Shown: positions 22,530 to 32,386 of the stretch, one piece after another
How positions within the stretch are numbered: position 1 is the first letter of the stretch
Layout: each line of letters opens with the position of its first letter
Origin: Lactobacillus kitasatonis DSM 16761 = JCM 1039
GTDB lineage: Bacteria > Bacillota > Bacilli > Lactobacillales > Lactobacillaceae
DNA length: 64,000 nt
Reading direction: 5' to 3'
NCBI RefSeq assembly: GCF_000615285.1
Contig: NZ_BALU01000004.1
Span: 62,001 to 126,000 of the forward strand
The notes under the pieces: generated by a model
Seen by the model: the letters and a program-made list of their open reading frames with translations, nothing else
The model's database searches: none
Told to the model about the DNA's origin: nothing
Position numbers and translations under genes: made by a program

Positions 22530-23660
22530 TTACTTTTCGTAGTAAACACGTGGCAAACGATCGTCTAACAAGCAAGCTACTTCGTAGTGAATAGTATCTA
22601 CGTAGTCAGCTGCAGCCTTAATGTTGTTAGGAGCAGTAGGATCATCTGAGATGATTTCTACCTTGGTGCCTACTGGCATCTTTTCTGGCATTTTTACCAT
22701 AAATTGATCCATACAAATACGACCAACGATTGGGCAGTACTTGTCTCCTACCTTAACCTTGAAGCCTTGGAACTTTCTGATCCAACCGTCAGCATAACCA
22801 ACAGGTACAGTACCAATAATTGTATCTTCATCAGCCACAAAAGTTGAACCGTAACTTACGCCATCACCCTTATGAATGGTCTTAACATGAGTTAATTCAC
22901 TTTCAAATGATAAAGCAGGTTCAAGCTTAAATGCAGGCTTTAAATCTGGTGAATCAGGAGTAGATGATGGGTTCAAGCCGTAAATTCCGATACCGAAACG
23001 AACTAAATCGCTCTTAATTCCATCATGGAAAATACTTGCGGCAGTGTTGTCAATGTGAATCCACTTTGGCTTAACTGTTAACAGGCTTTCCATATGTCTA
23101 AACTTCTTAATTTGACGTTCAAAGTAAGATTCATCGGCGCTATCTGCAGAAGCAAAGTGTGCAAACATGCCTTCTACGAAGAAGTTATCGTTGTTTTCCA
23201 AGAATTTGTTAGCAGCAATGAAGTCTTCGTCTTCGTTAAAGCCGATTCTACCCATACCTGAATCGATACCTAAGTGAACCTTTAATTGTAAGTTTTCTTT
23301 TTCAAGATACTTTTCAGCCTCTTTAAGCCATTCTAAGTTTGGCACAGTCAATGAAACACCATTTACTGCAGCGATTGGTGCATATTCAGGAGAAACAACA
23401 CCTAAAACTAAGATTGGCTTAACAATGTCATGACGACGCAATTGCAAAGCTTCATCCAAGATAGCAACACAAAAGCCAGCAGCACCAACTTCGTTAGCTA
23501 CTCTAGCAACTTCAACTGCACCGTGACCATAAGCATTGGCCTTAACAACTGCTAGCATCTTTTGACCTGGTTCAAGATGCTTCATTTCATTTTCAAGATT
23601 TCTTCTGATTGCGCCCAAATTAATCTTTACTACAGCTGGACGATGATAGCCTGGAACCAT
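22530..23660 (-). CDS. alr: Alanine racemase
   Basis: PLP enzyme making D-alanine for peptidoglycan and teichoic acids. 376 residues. The PLP lysine is K40 in [11 protein letters not shown]; the second catalytic tyrosine is in [19 protein letters not shown] and [10 protein letters not shown] are also conserved. It starts 3 bases after the acpS stop, a common acpS-alr operon. Confidence 0.97.
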   Translation of the reverse strand: MVPGYHRPAVVKINLGAIRRNLENEMKHLEPGQKMLAVVKANAYGHGAVEVARVANEVGAAGFCVAILDEALQLRRHDIVKPILVLGVVSPEYAPIAAVNGVSLTVPNLEWLKEAEKYLEKENLQLKVHLGIDSGMGRIGFNEDEDFIAANKFLENNDNFFVEGMFAHFASADSADESYFERQIKKFRHMESLLTVKPKWIHIDNTAASIFHDGIKSDLVRFGIGIYGLNPSSTPDSPDLKPAFKLEPALSFESELTHVKTIHKGDGVSYGSTFVADEDTIIGTVPVGYADGWIRKFQGFKVKVGDKYCPIVGRICMDQFMVKMPEKMPVGTKVEIISDDPTAPNNIKAAADYVDTIHYEVACLLDDRLPRVYYEK

Positions 23661-23663
23661 TAT

Positions 23664-24020
23664 TTAATTTTCCTCCAAAACTACAAATGTAATAATTTCA
23701 TGATTATCATGTGTGATACTTGGAAAAATCTTTCCATCAAACTTGGTTGAGGTCATTACAGGATGACCTAAATCATCCCATAAGGTTTCGACATCTTGAA
23801 AACCGACGTACTTGCCAAGACCTGTTCCCATTGCTTTAGAAAAAGATTCTTTTAGTGAAAAACGACCACCAAGATATTCAACTTTTCTTTTGCCCTTCAT
23901 CTTTTGATATTGAGCAAATTCATTTGGAGTCAATACTTTTTTAGCAAAGGAATCACCTTTGTCTACAATCTTCTTTACTCGTTCAACTTCAACTGAGTCG
24001 ATTCCTACACCTTTAATCAT
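23664..24020 (-). CDS. acpS: Holo-[acyl-carrier-protein] synthase
   Basis: Transfers phosphopantetheine from CoA to acyl carrier protein. 118 residues from ATG 24020, which has GAGGTG 6 bases upstream; the open frame extends nine codons further without a site. Signature [12 protein letters not shown] (Mg2+-binding Asp) and [16 protein letters not shown] with the catalytic Glu. It is cotranscribed with alr. Confidence 0.95.
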   Translation of the reverse strand: MIKGVGIDSVEVERVKKIVDKGDSFAKKVLTPNEFAQYQKMKGKRKVEYLGGRFSLKESFSKAMGTGLGKYVGFQDVETLWDDLGHPVMTSTKFDGKIFPSITHDNHEIITFVVLEEN

Positions 24021-24055
24021 AGTTTTCACCTCACACAATGACATCATTATAATAC

Positions 24056-24090
24056 AAAAAAGAAGTTGTCAGAATAACAACTTCTTTTTT
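24056..24090 (-). terminator. Terminator after cshA
   Basis: Stem AAGAAGTTGT / ACAACTTCTT with a 7-base loop; runs of A and T on either side. Confidence 0.85.
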
Positions 24091-24100
24091 ACGATAAAAA

Positions 24101-25597
24101 TTAATCTTTTTTATTCTTGATAATGAATTCGTGTCCATTACCACGGCCACGTTTACCACGATTGCCATTGCGACGATAGTTGTGGGTGTTATTGCGATGA
24201 CGGTAATTGTCATTACCACGACCACGATTATTACGTCCCTTGCCGCGACCGCCACGGTGGTGACGACCATCTCCCTTGTATGGAAGTGGCTTTTCTGGAG
24301 TAATCTTGACCTTAACGTCAGTAGAATCCTTAGAAAGATTCTTCAAAAATGCGGCAACCAAATCAAGAGCTGAGTAATTATCAAGCAATTCACTAGCTTC
24401 TTGTGTATACTTACCTAAATCACCATTCATCAAGTCTTCAATTTCAGCTTCAGCTTGCTTTAATTGACCACGAAATGCTTGAGCATCTGTAGGTGGACGA
24501 AGTGGTGACATCTTTTTCTTAGTCAATTGTTCGATGGTTCTCATGTAGCCAATTTCATTTGGCGTTACAAAAGTTACTGAAATTCCGTTTTGACCGGCAC
24601 GACCAGTTCTACCAATACGGTGAACATAAGAATCAGGGTCTTGAGGAATATCGTAGTTGTAAACGTGAGTAACACCTGAAATATCAAGTCCACGAGCAGC
24701 TACGTCTGTAGCAACCAAGATATCGAGCTTACCTTCACGGAATCTCTTCAAGACAGCCATTCTACGAGCTTGTGACAAGTCTCCGTGAATACCTGCAGCA
24801 TTATAGCCACGAGCTTGCAAGCCGCGTGTAAGCTCATCTACACGACGCTTAGTTCGACCAAAGACTAAAGCCAAATCTGGGCCTTGTACATCGATTAAAC
24901 GACACATAATGTCGAATTTTTCTGATTCCTTGGCACGAACAAAGTATTGATCAATTAAGTCTGCAGTTAATTCCTTAGCCTTAATTTGCACAATTTCAGG
25001 ATGGTTCATGAACTTTTCACCAATACGTAAGATTGGCTTAGGCATAGTTGCACTGAAAAGCAAAGTTTGTTTGCGATTCTTAGCATATTTCAAAATACTT
25101 TCGATATCTTGAATAAAGCCCATATCAAGCATTTCGTCTGCTTCATCTAAGACAACAGTCTTGACCTTGTCCAAATCGATTGTGCCACGCTTTAAGTGGT
25201 CCAATAAACGTCCTGGTGTACCTACCAAAATTGATGGTACATGGTGCTTCAATGAACGGATTTGACGACCAATATCAGCACCACCATAAACTACTTGCAC
25301 ATGAGCGTGTTCATCGCGACCTAAACGGAATAATTCTTCCTGAGTTTGAATAGCTAATTCACGCGTTGGTTCAATAATAATCGCTTGAATTGCTTTCTCT
25401 TTTTTATCGATGCTTTGTAAAATTGGCAAGCCAAAAGCAGCAGTCTTACCAGTACCGGTTTGAGCTTGGCCAATTACGTCCTTGCCTGCTAAAGCAAGTG
25501 GAATAGTTTGTTCCTGGATTGGAGTTGCTTCTTCAAAACCTGAGCGTTTAATTGCCTTAAGAAGCTCATCGTTTAATCCTAATTCTGAAAATTTCAA
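24101..25597 (-). CDS. cshA: DEAD-box RNA helicase CshA
   Basis: RNA helicase for mRNA decay and ribosome assembly. 498 residues. Q motif (GFEEATPIQEQTI), Walker A AQTGTGKTAA, PTRELA, DEAD box VLDEADEMLD, SAT, then helicase domain 2 with DVAARGLDISGV and HRIGRTGRAG. The C-terminal 65 residues are a basic Arg/Gly/Asn-rich tail (RGKGRNNRGRGN) for RNA binding, as in Firmicute CshA. It lies 13 bases after murF. Confidence 0.95.
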   Translation of the reverse strand: MKFSELGLNDELLKAIKRSGFEEATPIQEQTIPLALAGKDVIGQAQTGTGKTAAFGLPILQSIDKKEKAIQAIIIEPTRELAIQTQEELFRLGRDEHAHVQVVYGGADIGRQIRSLKHHVPSILVGTPGRLLDHLKRGTIDLDKVKTVVLDEADEMLDMGFIQDIESILKYAKNRKQTLLFSATMPKPILRIGEKFMNHPEIVQIKAKELTADLIDQYFVRAKESEKFDIMCRLIDVQGPDLALVFGRTKRRVDELTRGLQARGYNAAGIHGDLSQARRMAVLKRFREGKLDILVATDVAARGLDISGVTHVYNYDIPQDPDSYVHRIGRTGRAGQNGISVTFVTPNEIGYMRTIEQLTKKKMSPLRPPTDAQAFRGQLKQAEAEIEDLMNGDLGKYTQEASELLDNYSALDLVAAFLKNLSKDSTDVKVKITPEKPLPYKGDGRHHRGGRGKGRNNRGRGNDNYRHRNNTHNYRRNGNRGKRGRGNGHEFIIKNKKD

Positions 25598-25610
25598 AAA
25601 ATTATTTCTC

Positions 25611-26978
25611 CTATCTTAGTCGGGCTAAGACATTTTCAAGGTGCATCCCGTGCGAACCCTTTAATACAACAATGTCGTCCGGCTTAATATCGTTCTTAAG
25701 ATCATCAATCATACGATCCATTTGATCTTGTGTGTAATAATGCAAATATTCTGGCTTATACTTGTCCTTCAATGCATCGTACAAGTTCTTCATTTCTGGG
25801 CCGTATAAATATACTTCGTTAATGATTTGGGGATCTAAAGTATCACTTAAACCAGCGTGAAGTGCAGGAGAATTCTTACCTAATTCAAGCATATCACCCA
25901 ATACGGCAATACGGCGACCATCATCTTTAACTTCAACTTGGCCAAAACTAGTAACAACGGCTCTAACAGCAGTTGGGTTTGAGTTATAAACATCACTCAT
26001 AATTGCTTCGCCGGCGTCACCTTTTTCCCACTCCATTCTGTTAGCAGTTGGCTTGAAGTTAGACAATGATGAGGCAATTTCTTCATCGCTTTCACCAAAG
26101 TGACGACCAACACTAATAGCAGCCATAGCGTTTGAAACGTTGTGCTTACCGATCATTGGAATTGAGAACTTTTGCTCTGAATCATTAATGGTAAAGGTAG
26201 CGTGGTGCATGTAGCTCTTAAAGCCAGTAGCGTGAACTGTATCTTCATCCCTGAAGCCAAAGGTAGCCTTAACTTGATCAAGCTTCTTAGCACGTTCTTG
26301 TAACAATGGTTCATCACCGTTGAAGATAAATTCACCGTCTTCACGTAAGAAGTCAGTAATTTCCATCTTGGCGTCTGCAATCTTGTCACGTATGCCGAAG
26401 AATTCAATGTGAGCTTCACCAATCATAGTGATTACAGCTACATCAGGATGAGTCAATTCACTTAAGTGGTGTAATTGACCAGGTCTGTCCATACCCATTT
26501 CAAGTACCAAAATTTCAGTATTTGGCTTCATTTCAAGAATGGTCATTGGCACACCAATCTCGTTATTAAAGTTGGCTTGTGTCTTATGAACGTTAAAACG
26601 CTTGGACAAAACGGCAGCTACCATGTCTTTAGTAGTAGTCTTACCATTTGAACCAGTAATACCAACTACAGTTGGGTTAACCTTGCGTAAGTAGTAGTGT
26701 GCCAAATCTTGCATTGCGCTAAGTGGATCATCTACTTCAATTACAGCAATATTCTCTGGTTTGTTAGGGTGTCCCTTCTTCCAAAACGTAGCAGAAGCAC
26801 CATTACTAATAGCACCAGCTACGAAATCATGTCCATCACGTTCACCTTCAAGTGGTACAAATAAACCACCGTTTGTGATCTTTCTGGAGTCAAAGGCAAC
26901 AGAAGTAATAACTGTTTGATCGTCACCTTCACAAGTTGTATTTAAAGCCTTGGCAATTTCCGCCATTTGCATTTTCAT
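25611..26978 (-). CDS. murF: UDP-MurNAc-tripeptide--D-Ala-D-Ala ligase
   Basis: Last cytoplasmic step of UDP-MurNAc-pentapeptide assembly. 455 residues with the Mur ligase ATP loop GITGSNGKTTTKDM (about 107-120), the central EMGMDRPGQLHHL and C-terminal YNSNPTAVRA and KGSHGMHLE motifs. The start ATG is at 26978, with two more in-frame ATG codons close behind. It probably forms an operon with cshA. Confidence 0.96.
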   Translation of the reverse strand: MKMQMAEIAKALNTTCEGDDQTVITSVAFDSRKITNGGLFVPLEGERDGHDFVAGAISNGASATFWKKGHPNKPENIAVIEVDDPLSAMQDLAHYYLRKVNPTVVGITGSNGKTTTKDMVAAVLSKRFNVHKTQANFNNEIGVPMTILEMKPNTEILVLEMGMDRPGQLHHLSELTHPDVAVITMIGEAHIEFFGIRDKIADAKMEITDFLREDGEFIFNGDEPLLQERAKKLDQVKATFGFRDEDTVHATGFKSYMHHATFTINDSEQKFSIPMIGKHNVSNAMAAISVGRHFGESDEEIASSLSNFKPTANRMEWEKGDAGEAIMSDVYNSNPTAVRAVVTSFGQVEVKDDGRRIAVLGDMLELGKNSPALHAGLSDTLDPQIINEVYLYGPEMKNLYDALKDKYKPEYLHYYTQDQMDRMIDDLKNDIKPDDIVVLKGSHGMHLENVLARLR

Positions 26979-27060
26979 TGAATAATTACTCCCATAAAAA
27001 CAATTTTATACAGACACCATTATACTGTCTTTCAAGTATTCTGCCAAATAATCTATAACG

Positions 27061-27088
27061 AAAAAAGCAGCCCCTAATGGGACTGCTT
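27061..27088 (-). terminator. rpmE2 terminator
   Basis: Stem AGCAGTCCC / GGGCTGCT with six T on the minus strand. Confidence 0.88.
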
Positions 27089-27103
27089 CCACCAGATAAA
27101 GGT

Positions 27104-27349
27104 TTACTTCTTCAAGCCGTACTTCTTGTTGAACTTTTCGATTCGACCATCTGCTTGAGCAAACTTTTGCTTGCCAGTGTAGAATGGGTGTGAATCTGAT
27201 GAAACTTCAACACGTACTAATGGGTAAGTCTTACCTTCGTAGTCGATAGTTTCTTCTGGCTTTAAAGTTGAACCAGCTAAGAACTTAGCACCAGTAGCTG
27301 AGTCCATGAAAACTACTTTTTGATAATCTGGATGAATACCTTGTTTCAT
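27104..27349 (-). CDS. rpmE2: 50S ribosomal protein L31 type B
   Basis: 81 residues: [19 protein letters not shown], then [20 protein letters not shown] and FNKKYGL, the usual L31 pattern. It lacks the zinc-binding CxxC of the other L31 type. AAAGGAG lies ahead of the ATG. Single gene with its own terminator. Confidence 0.97.
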   Translation of the reverse strand: MKQGIHPDYQKVVFMDSATGAKFLAGSTLKPEETIDYEGKTYPLVRVEVSSDSHPFYTGKQKFAQADGRIEKFNKKYGLKK

Positions 27350-27459
27350 AATTTATTACTCCTTTGCCATGACCGTATTACAGATCATAGATTAATCGAT
27401 TAACGTAGACTAGAATACCATCTTCAAGTTATTAATTCAAGATATTTTTTCAATAACTA

Positions 27460-29082
27460 CTACTTAATTATTTTGCAGGCAAAAGCTTCATATGGCTTAA
27501 GAGTAATATCGTTTAAATCATTTCTTTCGTCATAGTTAGCAACCAAAACTTGGTCGATCTGATCAGCTGAATTAAACTTCTGCTCCCTACCAGATAAGTT
27601 GGCAACTACTAGCCACTTTTCATCACCTAATACGCGGTAGTATGCAAGGACTGAATCCCCTGTATCAGGAATCAATTCGAAATCACCGTTTACCACAACA
27701 TCATTTTCATGCCGCAACTTAATCAATTTTTGATAAGTGTAAAAAATTGAATCTGGATCAGCCAATGCTTTTTCTACATTAATATCAACATAGTTAGGAT
27801 TAATTGCTAGCCATGGCTTACCATCCGAAAAGCCGGCATTCTTATCATCATTCCATTGCATAGGACGACGAGCATTGTCACGGCCCTTAACATTGATAGC
27901 ATGAATCAGCTCATCTTTGTCGTAGCCTTCAGCTAAACGCTCGTTGTACATATTAATGCTTTCGATATCTTCTACTTCATCAATATTTTTAACTGGGCAA
28001 TTAGTCATGCCGATTTCTTCACCATTAAAAATGTATGGCGTACCGTGCATCATGTGCAAAACGATGGCAAACATCTTAGCACATTGAACGCGGTATTCCT
28101 TATCATTGCCCCAGCGAGAAATTACTCGTGGAATATCATGGTTTTCCCAGAATAAACTGTTCCAAGCATGGTCAAAATCAATCTCGGTTTGCCACTTAAC
28201 TAGAACTTTCTTCAATTCGCCAAGATCAAGTGGCTTCAAATCCCACTTCTCCTTACCCGGTTGTTGATCTAATGATTGATTTTCAAATTGGAAGACCATC
28301 GATAATTCATGGCGTGCAGGATCAGAATATCCTTCCGCAATCTTTGGTGTTGCATTCCAAGTTTCACCAACTGTCATCACATCACGCTTGCCAAAAGTAT
28401 TCTTGTTCATTTCTTGCAAGTATGGGTGAAGCATTGGGCCATTCTCACGGATCATCTTGTCTGGATCCTTACCGATCAATTCGATCACGTCCATACGGAA
28501 GCCGCCAATGCCCTTATTCAACCAGAAATTCATCATGTCGTAGATCTTATGACGCAATTCTGGATTCTTCCAATTTAAGTCAGGTTGTTGGTCAGCAAAA
28601 AAGTGTAAGTAATATTGACCTGTCTTTTCATCAAATTTCCATGCTGAACCTGAAAAAGCTGACTTCAATCCATTAGGCTCATGTCCATCAACTGGATCAC
28701 GCCAAATGTAGTAATCACGATATGGATTGTCTTTACTCTTTCTTGATTCAATAAACCATTTATGTTGATCAGATGTATGGTTTACCACCAAGTCCATCAC
28801 GATTCTGATATGGTGTTCTTTTGCCTTTTTAATCAGCTCATCCATATCAGCCATCGTACCGTATTGTGGATCGATCGCTTCGTAATCAGAAATATCATAG
28901 CCATTGTCGACGCCAGGTGATTGATAAACTGGTGAAAGCCAAATGGCATCAATCCCTAATTTTTCTAAGTAACCTAATCTTGAAATAATTCCTTGCAAAT
29001 CCCCAATTCCATCGCCGTTACTATCTTGAAAGGACTTAGGATAAACTTGATAAACAACCGCTTTTTTCCACCATGGAATCAT
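27460..29082 (-). CDS. GH13_31 glucan alpha-1,6-glucosidase
   Basis: Cytoplasmic glycoside hydrolase, probably releasing glucose from isomalto-oligosaccharides or panose. 540 residues, a complete GH13 barrel: DLVVNHTSDQHKW, nucleophile Asp in GGFRMDVIELIGK, acid/base Glu in MTVGETW, stabiliser Asp in WENHDIPRV. Val directly after the nucleophile is the residue linked to alpha-1,6 rather than alpha-1,4 specificity, and the stretch resembles streptococcal DexB. Trehalose-6-phosphate hydrolase is less likely. The promoter at 29121-29150 overlaps a cre-like box, suggesting CcpA control. The gene stands alone, without a transporter. Confidence 0.88.
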   Translation of the reverse strand: MIPWWKKAVVYQVYPKSFQDSNGDGIGDLQGIISRLGYLEKLGIDAIWLSPVYQSPGVDNGYDISDYEAIDPQYGTMADMDELIKKAKEHHIRIVMDLVVNHTSDQHKWFIESRKSKDNPYRDYYIWRDPVDGHEPNGLKSAFSGSAWKFDEKTGQYYLHFFADQQPDLNWKNPELRHKIYDMMNFWLNKGIGGFRMDVIELIGKDPDKMIRENGPMLHPYLQEMNKNTFGKRDVMTVGETWNATPKIAEGYSDPARHELSMVFQFENQSLDQQPGKEKWDLKPLDLGELKKVLVKWQTEIDFDHAWNSLFWENHDIPRVISRWGNDKEYRVQCAKMFAIVLHMMHGTPYIFNGEEIGMTNCPVKNIDEVEDIESINMYNERLAEGYDKDELIHAINVKGRDNARRPMQWNDDKNAGFSDGKPWLAINPNYVDINVEKALADPDSIFYTYQKLIKLRHENDVVVNGDFELIPDTGDSVLAYYRVLGDEKWLVVANLSGREQKFNSADQIDQVLVANYDERNDLNDITLKPYEAFACKIIK

Positions 29083-29120
29083 AAAATTTTCCTCACTTCT
29101 AAATTCTTTTTTTAATTATT

Positions 29121-29150
29121 ACTATAAAGAAATTATGTAAGCACTTGCAA
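29121..29150 (-). promoter_or_regulatory. Glucosidase promoter with overlapping cre-like box
   Basis: Minus-strand -35 TTGCAA (29145-29150), 18-base spacer, -10 TATAGT (29121-29126). TGTAAGCACTTGCA (29136-29149) matches the cre consensus TGWAANCGNTNWCA at 12 of 14 positions and covers the -35 edge. Confidence 0.55.
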
Positions 29151-29196
29151 GAAATGGTAAACTGTTAACGGTATCAGAATTTTTAGAGGTAATTAC

Positions 29197-30027
29197 ATGA
29201 AACAACTTCCTTTTAAGGCCGTTGCAGTTGATGTCGACGGTACTTTCGAAAACGATAAAAAAGAATACGATCACGAGATGTTCGACGAAATCTTATATAG
29301 ATTGCATAAACACGGCGCACACTTCATTATCGCTAGTGGACGTCCCGCCGGTCGTTTACATGATGACTTTATTGACTTCATCGATTCTGTTGACTTTGTT
29401 GCTGACAATGGTGCAGTGCTTGTACGTGATGGCCAAATCATTCGTACGACTACTTTTTCTAAGAAATGCATTTTGCATTTGATCGACTATCTGAAACAGC
29501 GTTATCCTGGCGCTGTTGATACCTTATTAGTTAGCGGTGTTAAACACTCTTACTTTTTAAAGAGTACGCCAGCTGAATTTAAGCGAGGGCACCATTATTT
29601 CTACCCTAACAGCGTTGAAATTGATGACTTCAACCAAATTCCAGAAGATGATCAATACACCAAAATCACAGTCGATTATCCAAGTAAAGTCAGACGTGAA
29701 TTAGAATATGGTTTTAATAGCCGCAGCGTTGAAAAAATTCACGTCACAACAAGTGGCTGGAATTACATGGATATCATCCCTCAAGGCGTTAATAAAGCTA
29801 CTGGATTAAAAGAATTCTTAGCGTATCTTGATGTACCAAGAAGTGAATTAATTGCTTTTGGCGATGGTGAAAACGACATTGAAATGCTTAAACTGGCTGG
29901 TTTTAGCTATGCAATGGAAAACGGCCAAGATAGCGTTAAAAAGATTGCCAAGTTTATTGCTCCAAGCAACAACGACAATGGCGTCTTCAAAGTATTAAAC
30001 AAATATCTAAATGAAGCAAACAACTAA
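29197..30027 (+). CDS. Cof-type HAD phosphatase
   Basis: Cytoplasmic sugar-phosphate or FMN-type phosphatase of unknown substrate. 276 residues with motif I AVDVDGTFEND (nucleophile Asp; Phe replaces the usual Leu), motif II IIASGRP, the C2 cap in the middle, and motifs III/IV KATGLKEFL and FGDGENDIEML. Divergent from the glucosidase with a roughly 110-bp shared intergenic region. Confidence 0.9.
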   Translation: MKQLPFKAVAVDVDGTFENDKKEYDHEMFDEILYRLHKHGAHFIIASGRPAGRLHDDFIDFIDSVDFVADNGAVLVRDGQIIRTTTFSKKCILHLIDYLKQRYPGAVDTLLVSGVKHSYFLKSTPAEFKRGHHYFYPNSVEIDDFNQIPEDDQYTKITVDYPSKVRRELEYGFNSRSVEKIHVTTSGWNYMDIIPQGVNKATGLKEFLAYLDVPRSELIAFGDGENDIEMLKLAGFSYAMENGQDSVKKIAKFIAPSNNDNGVFKVLNKYLNEANN

Positions 30028-30065
30028 AAAAATCTGCTGAGAATTTTTTCTCAACAGATTTTTCT
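30025..30065. terminator. Bidirectional terminator, HAD gene / permease
   Basis: Stem AAATCTG-TGAGAA / TTCTCA-CAGATTT, each arm with one unpaired base, flanked by A and T runs. Confidence 0.85.
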
Positions 30066-30070
30066 TTTAC

Positions 30071-31663
30071 TTATTTTTTATTTTGAGCAATTTGTTCTGC
30101 ATAAGGATCAAGCTTAGGCAAAGCTGACTTAATACCCCAATAATAGAAGCAAAGTGAAATGATGATAATTACGACAAAGTCAAACGGATATTTAATCCAA
30201 TCTTGACCACCAAAGCCGCTACTACCAACGTATGACATAATTGACATGAAGACCAAATAGACGATCATCCACCAGCAGTGCTTTAATTGTGCCTTTAAAT
30301 TTGAATGTTGGTAGTGGATTTCGTAATAAATATATATTGGCAACCCTAACGCAATTACTAAAATAACTTGAATAGTTGTTGGCCACATTGACCAATAAAT
30401 CGCTAAACTCGTTAATACAAAAGCAATTGGTGCAAGCCATGGCATATATCTTGGCTTAAATGGGCGATCAAGATCCGGACTGATTTTTCTTAACGTCATT
30501 ACAGTGACTGGACCTGTTAAATAAGCAATCAAAGTAGCCGCAGTAATTACAGTAGCTAACAAGTTCCAGTTTCTAAATAGACTAACTAAAATAGTAGCTA
30601 AAACTAAATCAGTTACCATCGCATAACGTGGAATCAAGTACTTTTGATTAAGACGTCCTAACCATTTCGGCAAGTGGCGTGTATGAGTCATCGCAGCTAA
30701 GGCTCTTGAAGCAGTAGCAACAAATGCCACCCCAGTACCAAATGGTGAGACAAATGCATCAAGATAAAGCAAGATTACTAGCCAGTTAATGCCTAAAATA
30801 ATTGCTAAATCCGCAAATGGTGACGTAAAGTTGATGCCGTGCCAACCTACTTTGGCTAGCATGCTTGGCTCAACTGCCCCGATAAAGGTTACTTGCAACA
30901 TAATGTAGATTGCGGCCGTAACGAGCATTGAAATTAATACCCCACGCACGATATTCTTGCGTGGATTTTTTAATTCCCCACCCATATTGATTACAGTTTG
31001 AAAGGCATCATATGACATGATAATGCCAGAAACTGACGTTGCTTCAAAGATTGAACGTGAACCATATGGCATAAATTCATGAATGTTTGAGCCAAAGTTT
31101 TGTGCGTGGAAACCACTGCAAATCAGCGTAACAATCGTCAAAGTAGGTAATAAAATTTTGAAGACTGAAATCAGGTTGGTAAAATGCGTCATGATTTTTA
31201 CCGACCAGAAGTTGATCATGGTAAAAATGAGCATAAACAGGAAAACAACGCCGATTCCTTCAAAAGTGATATTACCGTTTTTGATAAAATTCTTCGTCCA
31301 ATTAGCCCAACTCCACGGCCATGAACTCATGTATTGCACCGCGGCTACAGCTTCCATCGGCACAAGCGTAACCAACGAAATCCAGTTAGCCCAGGCCGCA
31401 ATAAAACCTAATAGCGGGCCGTGGCTGTATTGAGCATAGCGACTCATCCCACCACTTTCAGGGAACATCGCCCCCAATTCTACATAGGTCAATGCAATGG
31501 CAATAATGATCACTGCACCTAAAATCCATGAAAGGATGGCGGCCGGGCCGGCAATTTTTGCAGCCGAACCTGAACCAAATAGCCAGCCTGAACCAATCAA
31601 TGAATTAAGTGCCAGCATGATGGCAGAAAATAGCCCTATTTTATGTCGTTTTAGCTTTTCCAA
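30071..31663 (-). CDS. APC-family amino acid permease
   Basis: 530-residue membrane protein with about 12-14 hydrophobic helices. The N-terminus LNSLIGSGWLFGSGSAAKIAG is the APC substrate-binding signature; LTYVELGAMFPESGG and RYAQYSHGPLLGFIAAW follow. The middle (LQVTFIGAVEP ... LGINWLVILLYLDAFVSP) resembles B. subtilis YveA, an aspartate/proton symporter, so an acidic amino acid is a fair guess. No partner genes. Confidence 0.85.
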   Translation of the reverse strand: MEKLKRHKIGLFSAIMLALNSLIGSGWLFGSGSAAKIAGPAAILSWILGAVIIIAIALTYVELGAMFPESGGMSRYAQYSHGPLLGFIAAWANWISLVTLVPMEAVAAVQYMSSWPWSWANWTKNFIKNGNITFEGIGVVFLFMLIFTMINFWSVKIMTHFTNLISVFKILLPTLTIVTLICSGFHAQNFGSNIHEFMPYGSRSIFEATSVSGIIMSYDAFQTVINMGGELKNPRKNIVRGVLISMLVTAAIYIMLQVTFIGAVEPSMLAKVGWHGINFTSPFADLAIILGINWLVILLYLDAFVSPFGTGVAFVATASRALAAMTHTRHLPKWLGRLNQKYLIPRYAMVTDLVLATILVSLFRNWNLLATVITAATLIAYLTGPVTVMTLRKISPDLDRPFKPRYMPWLAPIAFVLTSLAIYWSMWPTTIQVILVIALGLPIYIYYEIHYQHSNLKAQLKHCWWMIVYLVFMSIMSYVGSSGFGGQDWIKYPFDFVVIIIISLCFYYWGIKSALPKLDPYAEQIAQNKK

Positions 31664-31717
31664 ATAATCACTTATCCTATTCTTACCCCGTTATCGTATG
31701 TAGCTTTAAATTATAAC

Positions 31718-31745
31718 AAAAAAGCCCCTAGTTTCCTACTAGGGG
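31718..31745 (-). terminator. Terminator of the 93-residue gene
   Basis: Stem CCCCTAGT / ACTAGGGG with 5-base loop and T run on the minus strand. Confidence 0.9.
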
Positions 31746-31749
31746 TTAG

Positions 31750-32031
31750 CTACTTTCTAATTGCATTCAAATAAGCACGATTGCTGCGAGGAAATTCCTT
31801 TTTAAAAGCAGCCAGCAATGCATGACGACACTCTGCAGTCTCAGCTAATGAGTATTCTTTTTCAAAATGCAGGTAGCCATCCTCAATTAAGGTTAGATTT
31901 TCACCATCATTTTTAACGATGATTGAACGATCCTTTTTGGCAGTAAATAATTTTATCTCTCGATACTGGCTTTTCGGATCGCACATCTTTTTTAATAAAG
32001 TTGTTGCTTGTTTAACTGGAATTAAACGCAT
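31750..32031 (-). CDS. Unknown small protein, 93 residues
   Basis: Not recognised. A soluble, charged protein: MRLIPVKQATTLLKKMCD at the start, a central beta-rich segment (DRSIIVKNDGENLTLIEDGY), and a helical C-terminus (ALLAAFKKEFPRSNRAYLN). It has an ATG start and its own strong terminator, which supports a real gene. No neighbour suggests a role. Confidence 0.6.
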   Translation of the reverse strand: MRLIPVKQATTLLKKMCDPKSQYREIKLFTAKKDRSIIVKNDGENLTLIEDGYLHFEKEYSLAETAECRHALLAAFKKEFPRSNRAYLNAIRK

Positions 32032-32100
32032 GATTTATGTCCCTTCAAAATATTTCTAATTTTGTTGAAAATTCCCTTTTATTTTTAACAAAATTTTGCA

Positions 32101-32131
32101 TAAAATAAAACCGTCCGCAACATGCGAACGG
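32101..32131 (-). terminator. Minus-strand terminator in the gap
   Basis: Stem CCGTTCGC / GCGGACGG (one G-T pair) with a 5-base loop, then TTTTATTTTA on the minus strand. Confidence 0.7.
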
Positions 32132-32147
32132 CTGTATTATGGGACAT

Positions 32148-32185
32148 CATGCTTAGCCTCTCACTAAGGCTAAGCATGTTTTTAT
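32148..32185 (+). terminator. Strong plus-strand terminator in the gap
   Basis: Perfect 12-bp stem CATGCTTAGCCT / AGGCTAAGCATG followed by TTTTTAT on the plus strand. No plus-strand gene precedes it. Confidence 0.75.
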
Positions 32186-32386
32186 ATATCATAATTATTT
32201 TAAAATAATTATCTTATAAACTACGTCTGATCTAAGGATAACACCGTTTTCATAATTGTTAAGCGCCGTTTTTATCATACTATAGCAACTTTTCTATGCT
32301 AAACAGTAAAAAAGCTACTTTGTACACATTTTCTGCAACTTTCTACCTCTAAACACAGTAAAATTATAATAGTAGAAAGAAGGGAT

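Larger units (their letters stand above)
32032..32386. ncRNA. 355-bp gene-free gap with two strong hairpins; small RNA candidate
   Basis: No convincing protein. A possible minus-strand promoter (TTTAGC, 18 bases, TATGAT, about 32264-32293) could drive an RNA of about 150 nt ending at the hairpin 32111-32131. Its body has a short direct repeat AACGGCGCTTA / AACGGTGTTAT and a second strong hairpin at 32148-32178. The plan resembles antisense-controlled loci, but no hydrophobic toxin frame was found. Confidence 0.3.

Noticed and set aside
24031-24270. Frames opposite or alongside the cshA Arg/Gly tail (Val/Thr-rich)
   Set aside because: Shadow of low-complexity codons in the RG-rich tail.
32137-32220. 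Fst-type hydrophobic toxin frame in the hairpin-rich gap
   Set aside because: Six-frame reading gave no short frame with a hydrophobic helix and charged tail; only the hairpins resemble such loci.
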